Below are positions 5,774 through 8,145 of a stretch of 8,145 nucleotides of DNA, piece after piece. Source of the DNA: Planctomycetota bacterium (GTDB taxonomy: Bacteria; Planctomycetota; Phycisphaerae; Phycisphaerales; Phycisphaeraceae); contig JAJUHR010000067.1 in the NCBI GenBank assembly GCA_029267795.1, positions 1 through 8,145 of the forward strand, written 5' to 3'. Under the pieces are notes generated by a model that ran no database searches, was not told the origin of the DNA, and saw only the letters and a list, made by a program, of their open reading frames with translations. A program made the position numbers and the translations under genes. Position 1 is the stretch's first letter; every line of letters starts with the position of its first letter.

Positions 5774-7021
5774 ATGGACAACTGGCGGGGCGAACTACTC
5801 CAAGAACTCAGCCGACTCGGAGCAGCGGGCTTGCTGCGGAGGCTGCGTCCACTGAGCCCGTCGGGTCGATGGGTTCACGACCGAGAGCGCGCCCTGATCA
5901 ACTTGGCCAGCAACGACTACCTTGCCCTGGCGAACCATCCCAAGGTCACGAGCGCCGCGATTGAAGCGATCCGTGCGTACGGCTTCGGTGCCGGCGCGAG
6001 CCGTCTGCTCGCGGGGAACACGCCAATCCACGCCGAGCTGGAGGCCCGTTTCGCCAGGTTCAAGCATGCCGAAGCAGCGATCCTGCTGCCGACGGGATAC
6101 GTGGCGAACCTCGCGGTGCTCGGCGCTTTGGCGCAGCCGGGGGATCTGATCTGTCTCGACAAACTTGATCACGCCAGCCTGATCGATGCTGCCCATTTGA
6201 GCGGCGCCCGGGTTCGCGTCTATCCCCACTTGCGGATCGACAAGCTCGCCCGGCTCTTGAGGGAGCACTTCGAAGCCACGCGACCATCGTCAGCCGGTCG
6301 CGCCGCCCGCAGATTCATCGTGACCGACAGCGTTTTCTCGATGGACGGGGATGTGGCGGACCTGCCTGCGCTGTGCGACCTGGCGGACCGCTACGACGCG
6401 ATCCTCGTCGTGGACGAGGCCCACGGCACCGGGGTGCTCGGCCCCACGGGCGCCGGCCTAAGCGAACTACAGGGCGTCGAAACCCGCGTCGATATCGCCG
6501 TCAGCACCGCCAGTAAAGCCCTGGGGGGATTGGGGGGGATTGTTACCTCCTGCACGGAAGTAATCCAAACGCTGGTCAACCGCGCCCGGCCGTTGATCTA
6601 CACCACCGCCGCCCCGCCCGCGCAAGCCGCCGCGATCGCCGCTGCGCTCGACGTGATCCACGATGAGCCCTGGCGAAGGGAACGTTTAAGCCGTCTGGTG
6701 GCGACGCTGCGCAACGAATTACGCCACACAGGCTTGTTCGAGGTTGACCCTTCGTCTATCGCCGTCCCACCTACGCCGATCGTCCCGATCGTGGTCGGCG
6801 AAACCCAAGCCGCGTTAGATTTATCAGAGCACCTTCGTCGCGAGGGCTTGTTCGCCCCGGCGATACGCCCGCCTACAGTACCTCGCGGCAAAGCCCGCGT
6901 GCGCGTCAGCCTGCGGGCGGACCTGCAGGACAACGACTTGGAGCAGCTGCTCCACGCTTTACGGTCCTGGCGAAGGCCCGCCCATTCCCCCGTATGTCCC
7001 AGCCCCATCACCACAGATTGA
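5774..7021 (+). CDS. bioF: 8-amino-7-oxononanoate synthase (BioF)
   Basis: A 415-residue PLP enzyme of the alpha-oxoamine synthase family; BioF condenses pimeloyl-thioester with alanine, the first ring-building step of biotin synthesis. Landmarks: SNDYLAL (46-52), GAGASRLLAGNTPIH, DKLDHASLID with the cofactor-stacking H133, SVFSMDGD, VVDEAHGTGVLG with D214 and H217, and STASKALGG with the PLP-binding K248. The N-terminus matches BioF better than glycine C-acetyltransferase (Kbl), but Kbl or another family member remains possible. The frame stays open to TTG 5618, but those 52 codons cross poly-G tracts and hairpins and have no BioF-like content, so ATG 5774 was chosen. No Shine-Dalgarno is seen; TATTCT (5761-5766) ends 7 bases before the ATG. 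No other biotin gene is present in the window. The DUF486 gene follows after 37 bases. Confidence 0.88.
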   Translation: MDNWRGELLQELSRLGAAGLLRRLRPLSPSGRWVHDRERALINLASNDYLALANHPKVTSAAIEAIRAYGFGAGASRLLAGNTPIHAELEARFARFKHAEAAILLPTGYVANLAVLGALAQPGDLICLDKLDHASLIDAAHLSGARVRVYPHLRIDKLARLLREHFEATRPSSAGRAARRFIVTDSVFSMDGDVADLPALCDLADRYDAILVVDEAHGTGVLGPTGAGLSELQGVETRVDIAVSTASKALGGLGGIVTSCTEVIQTLVNRARPLIYTTAAPPAQAAAIAAALDVIHDEPWRRERLSRLVATLRNELRHTGLFEVDPSSIAVPPTPIVPIVVGETQAALDLSEHLRREGLFAPAIRPPTVPRGKARVRVSLRADLQDNDLEQLLHALRSWRRPAHSPVCPSPITTD

Positions 7022-7043
7022 TTCCCATCTGATCCCCAAGCAT

Positions 7044-7050
7044 GACGAGG
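7044..7050 (+). promoter_or_regulatory. Ribosome binding site of the DUF486 gene
   Basis: GACGAGG lies 8 bases before ATG 7059, within the 37-base gap after bioF, supporting that start and translation from a shared mRNA. Confidence 0.5.
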
Positions 7051-7058
7051 ACCCGACC

Positions 7059-7400
7059 ATGCCCGTGATCGTCCAGACCGCGCTGCTGCTGGCCTGCTCC
7101 AACATCTTCATGACGTTCGCCTGGTACGCACACCTGAAGGACTTCAGCGCCAAGCCCTGGTACGTCGCGGCGATCGTCAGCTGGGGTATCGCCCTGTTCG
7201 AGTACCTGATCCAGGTGCCCGCGAATCGGATCGGATACACGCAGCTGAGCCTGTCTCAACTGAAAATCCTTCAAGAGGTTGTCACGCTTTCGGTGTTCGT
7301 GCCGTTCGCGATGTTCTACATGAAGCAGTCGGTGCGGCTGGACTACCTCTGGGCGGCGTTGTGCCTGCTCGGTGCGGTGTATTTCGTGTTCCGATCGTGA
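7059..7400 (+). CDS. DMT_6 (DUF486) family small membrane protein
   Basis: A 113-residue inner-membrane protein with four predicted helices (about 4-25, 33-52, 70-88 and 94-111), a normal length for the family. Family signatures are SNIFMTFAWYAHLK (14-27), SWGIALFEY (41-49), QVPANRIGY (52-60) and LSQLKILQEVVTL (65-77). The family belongs to the drug/metabolite transporter superfamily, but no substrate is established for it as far as I know, so no transport role is claimed. It follows bioF closely on the same strand and is probably co-transcribed; a link to biotin is not implied by sequence, since this family is found in many contexts. Confidence 0.92.
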   Translation: MPVIVQTALLLACSNIFMTFAWYAHLKDFSAKPWYVAAIVSWGIALFEYLIQVPANRIGYTQLSLSQLKILQEVVTLSVFVPFAMFYMKQSVRLDYLWAALCLLGAVYFVFRS

Positions 7401-7485
7401 TCGGGCTCGAAGGCACTCCCGCGGTCAGTGACTCCAGTTGCAGGCCACGACACCGACAAGAAAAACTGAAAAACCGGTTTCAAAA

Positions 7486-7584
7486 CCCTTCTCCCTATTT
7501 GGGGAGAGGTGGGGTGAGGGGTGAAACCCCTGTAAAATCACCGTCCATCCCTCACCCTAACCCTCTCCCAACTCAGGAGCGGGG
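7486..7584. repeat. Palindromic REP/MITE-like element
   Basis: GGGAGAGGTGGGGTGAGGG (7502-7520) is the imperfect reverse complement of the 21-base arm at 7549-7569 (CCCTCACCC then CCTCTCCC). Each arm carries its own flanking short inverted repeat: CTCCC/GGGGAG at 7491-7506 on the left and CTCCC/GGAG at 7564-7579 on the right. Inside, AGGGGT-GAA-ACCCCT (7517-7531) forms a perfect alternative hairpin. The paired GGGTGAGGG / CCCTCACCC arms resemble a non-coding palindromic repeat scattered through many bacterial genomes, whose translations give strings such as NPLPTQERG, as seen here. No transposase is present. It may also end the bioF-DUF486 transcript. Exact ends are approximate and no target duplication is evident. 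Confidence 0.65.
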
Positions 7585-7667
7585 TCATGAAACCGCCTCG
7601 AGTAATACGACAACATGGAGTATCGTTTTCGAGCATCAGAAGCCCGTCCAACAATCGATGATCTTGC

Positions 7668-7705
7668 TTGGGGAACTTAGGAAGGATTGGGGAACTTAGG
7701 AAGGA
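7668..7705 (+). repeat. Perfect 19-base tandem duplication
   Basis: The unit TTGGGGAACTTAGGAAGGA occurs twice without a gap (7668-7686 and 7687-7705). It lies in non-coding DNA and looks like a replication-slippage product or a two-copy variable repeat. Confidence 0.85.
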
Positions 7706-7751
7706 CGAGCAGGGCCCAACGGTCGCGGATGCCGAGAAAAATGCCTGAAAT

Positions 7752-7795
7752 ATTGAGAAAAAATACTTATCAGGGTCTCAATTGGGGGGTATTAT
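7752..7795 (+). promoter_or_regulatory. Candidate promoter with inverted-repeat operator
   Basis: TTATCA (7767-7772) and TATTAT (7790-7795) are spaced by 17 bases and resemble sigma-70 -35 and -10 boxes (four and five of six matches). A perfect 7-bp inverted repeat, ATTGAGA (7752-7758) and TCTCAAT (7776-7782), straddles the -35 box, as an operator might. Transcription would start near 7802 and leave a leader of about 165 bases before the secreted-protein gene. Both assignments are by eye. Confidence 0.35.
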
Positions 7796-7952
7796 CGGCA
7801 ACGAGGGTAGCAAGTCGGATATACCGATTAGCAGAACCTTACCGCATGTAGCAGATTGAAGTCCTTAATCATTGAAGCATTGCTTCTGAGCATGCCGCGA
7901 CCAACGAGGCAAGGCATTATCTGTTTGGCAACAGCACATCTTTGAACAAAGG

Positions 7953-7961
7953 AAAAAGGAG
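7953..7961 (+). promoter_or_regulatory. Strong ribosome binding site of the secreted-protein gene
   Basis: AAAAAGGAG sits 6 bases before ATG 7968, one of the best Shine-Dalgarno sites in the window, and fixes the start of the truncated gene. Confidence 0.75.
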
Positions 7962-7967
7962 CAGCAA

Positions 7968-8145
7968 ATGAAGGATTACCAGCGAACTTTAGGGGTATCG
8001 ATCGCGCTTGCCGGTCTGACGACACCGGCGTACGCGATCACGCTGACGCAGATTTCCACCACGTTCAACAACCCCATCGGCATCGACTATTACGAGCCGG
8101 ATAACAACGTGGTGATGTCCGTCAATTACAGCAGCGGACTCCCAC
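7968..8145 (+). CDS. Secreted protein, N-terminal part only
   Basis: The first 59 codons of a gene that runs off the right edge. The start ATG has a strong ribosome site. The protein begins with a Sec-type signal peptide: short charged start (K2, R6), hydrophobic stretch about 7-19, and a likely cleavage after A21-Y-A23. The mature part visible is ITLTQISTTFNNPIGIDYYE followed by a stretch (about 44-54) rich in Asn and Val. The NPIGIDY...VVMSVNY pattern recalls a beta-propeller blade of the NHL/SMP-30 type, but one partial blade is too little for a call. A C-terminal sorting signal cannot be checked because the end is missing. Function unknown; that it is a real exported protein is well supported by the ribosome site and signal peptide. 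Confidence 0.8.
   Translation, partial: MKDYQRTLGVSIALAGLTTPAYAITLTQISTTFNNPIGIDYYEPDNNVVMSVNYSSGLP

Larger units (their letters stand above)
7401..7967. other. Gene-free stretch with repeats and a leader
   Basis: No credible gene was found on either strand. From left to right it holds a 10-base palindrome AAACCGGTTT (7471-7480), a palindromic dispersed-repeat-type element (about 7486-7584), a perfect 19-base tandem duplication (7668-7705), a 7-bp inverted repeat (7752-7782) overlapping a candidate promoter, and a hairpin-rich leader running to the ribosome site at 7953-7961. Reading frames crossing it are short and coincide with the repeat. Confidence 0.7.

Noticed and set aside
7361..7699. 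112-codon open frame after the DUF486 gene
   Set aside because: Most of it translates the palindromic repeat and the tandem duplication; these strings are well-known spurious products of such repeats.
1..8145. CRISPR arrays, tRNA or rRNA genes, transposases, toxin-antitoxin or phage-defence genes
   Set aside because: None was seen: no regularly spaced repeats, no cloverleaf-like tRNA gene, and no protein with such domains.

Overview
The window is GC-rich bacterial DNA with an ordinary housekeeping backbone. The gene families, the very high GC of the larger genes, an HU protein of this type and a secreted protein at the right end suggest a planctomycete, perhaps of the Phycisphaerae. That placement is inferred from overall resemblance; no rRNA or other marker gene is present to confirm it.

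Layout from left to right: the 3' end of argJ (arginine biosynthesis, +); a large heavy-metal P1B-type ATPase (+); a convergent gap holding two strong palindromes; fmt and def (both -, transcribed def then fmt), which formylate the initiator Met-tRNA and later remove the formyl group; an AT-rich divergent gap; an HU/IHF-family DNA-binding protein (+); a 240-base structured, G-tract-rich leader; bioF (biotin synthesis, +) followed 37 bases later by a small DMT_6/DUF486 membrane protein (+); then about 570 bases without a gene, holding a palindromic dispersed-repeat-type element, a perfect 19-base tandem duplication and a structured leader; and finally the first 59 codons of a secreted protein that runs off the right edge.

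The only clear functional pair is def-fmt. bioF and the DUF486 gene are probably co-transcribed, but no functional link is visible. The metal ATPase stands alone, with no recognisable regulator or chaperone gene beside it. Base composition shifts sharply: sampled 60-base lines give about 78% GC inside the ATPase (2101-2160), 50% in def (4501-4560) and 35% in the def/HU gap (5101-5160).

There is no convincing new multi-gene system. The parts most worth a second look are non-coding: mutually exclusive hairpins and a possible G-quadruplex ahead of bioF, the nested palindromes at 3306-3368, a likely leaderless start for def, and the long structured leader of the secreted-protein gene. Among the proteins, the oddest is the metal ATPase, which joins a P1B-4-like core to two N-terminal HMA-like domains, the second lacking its cysteines.
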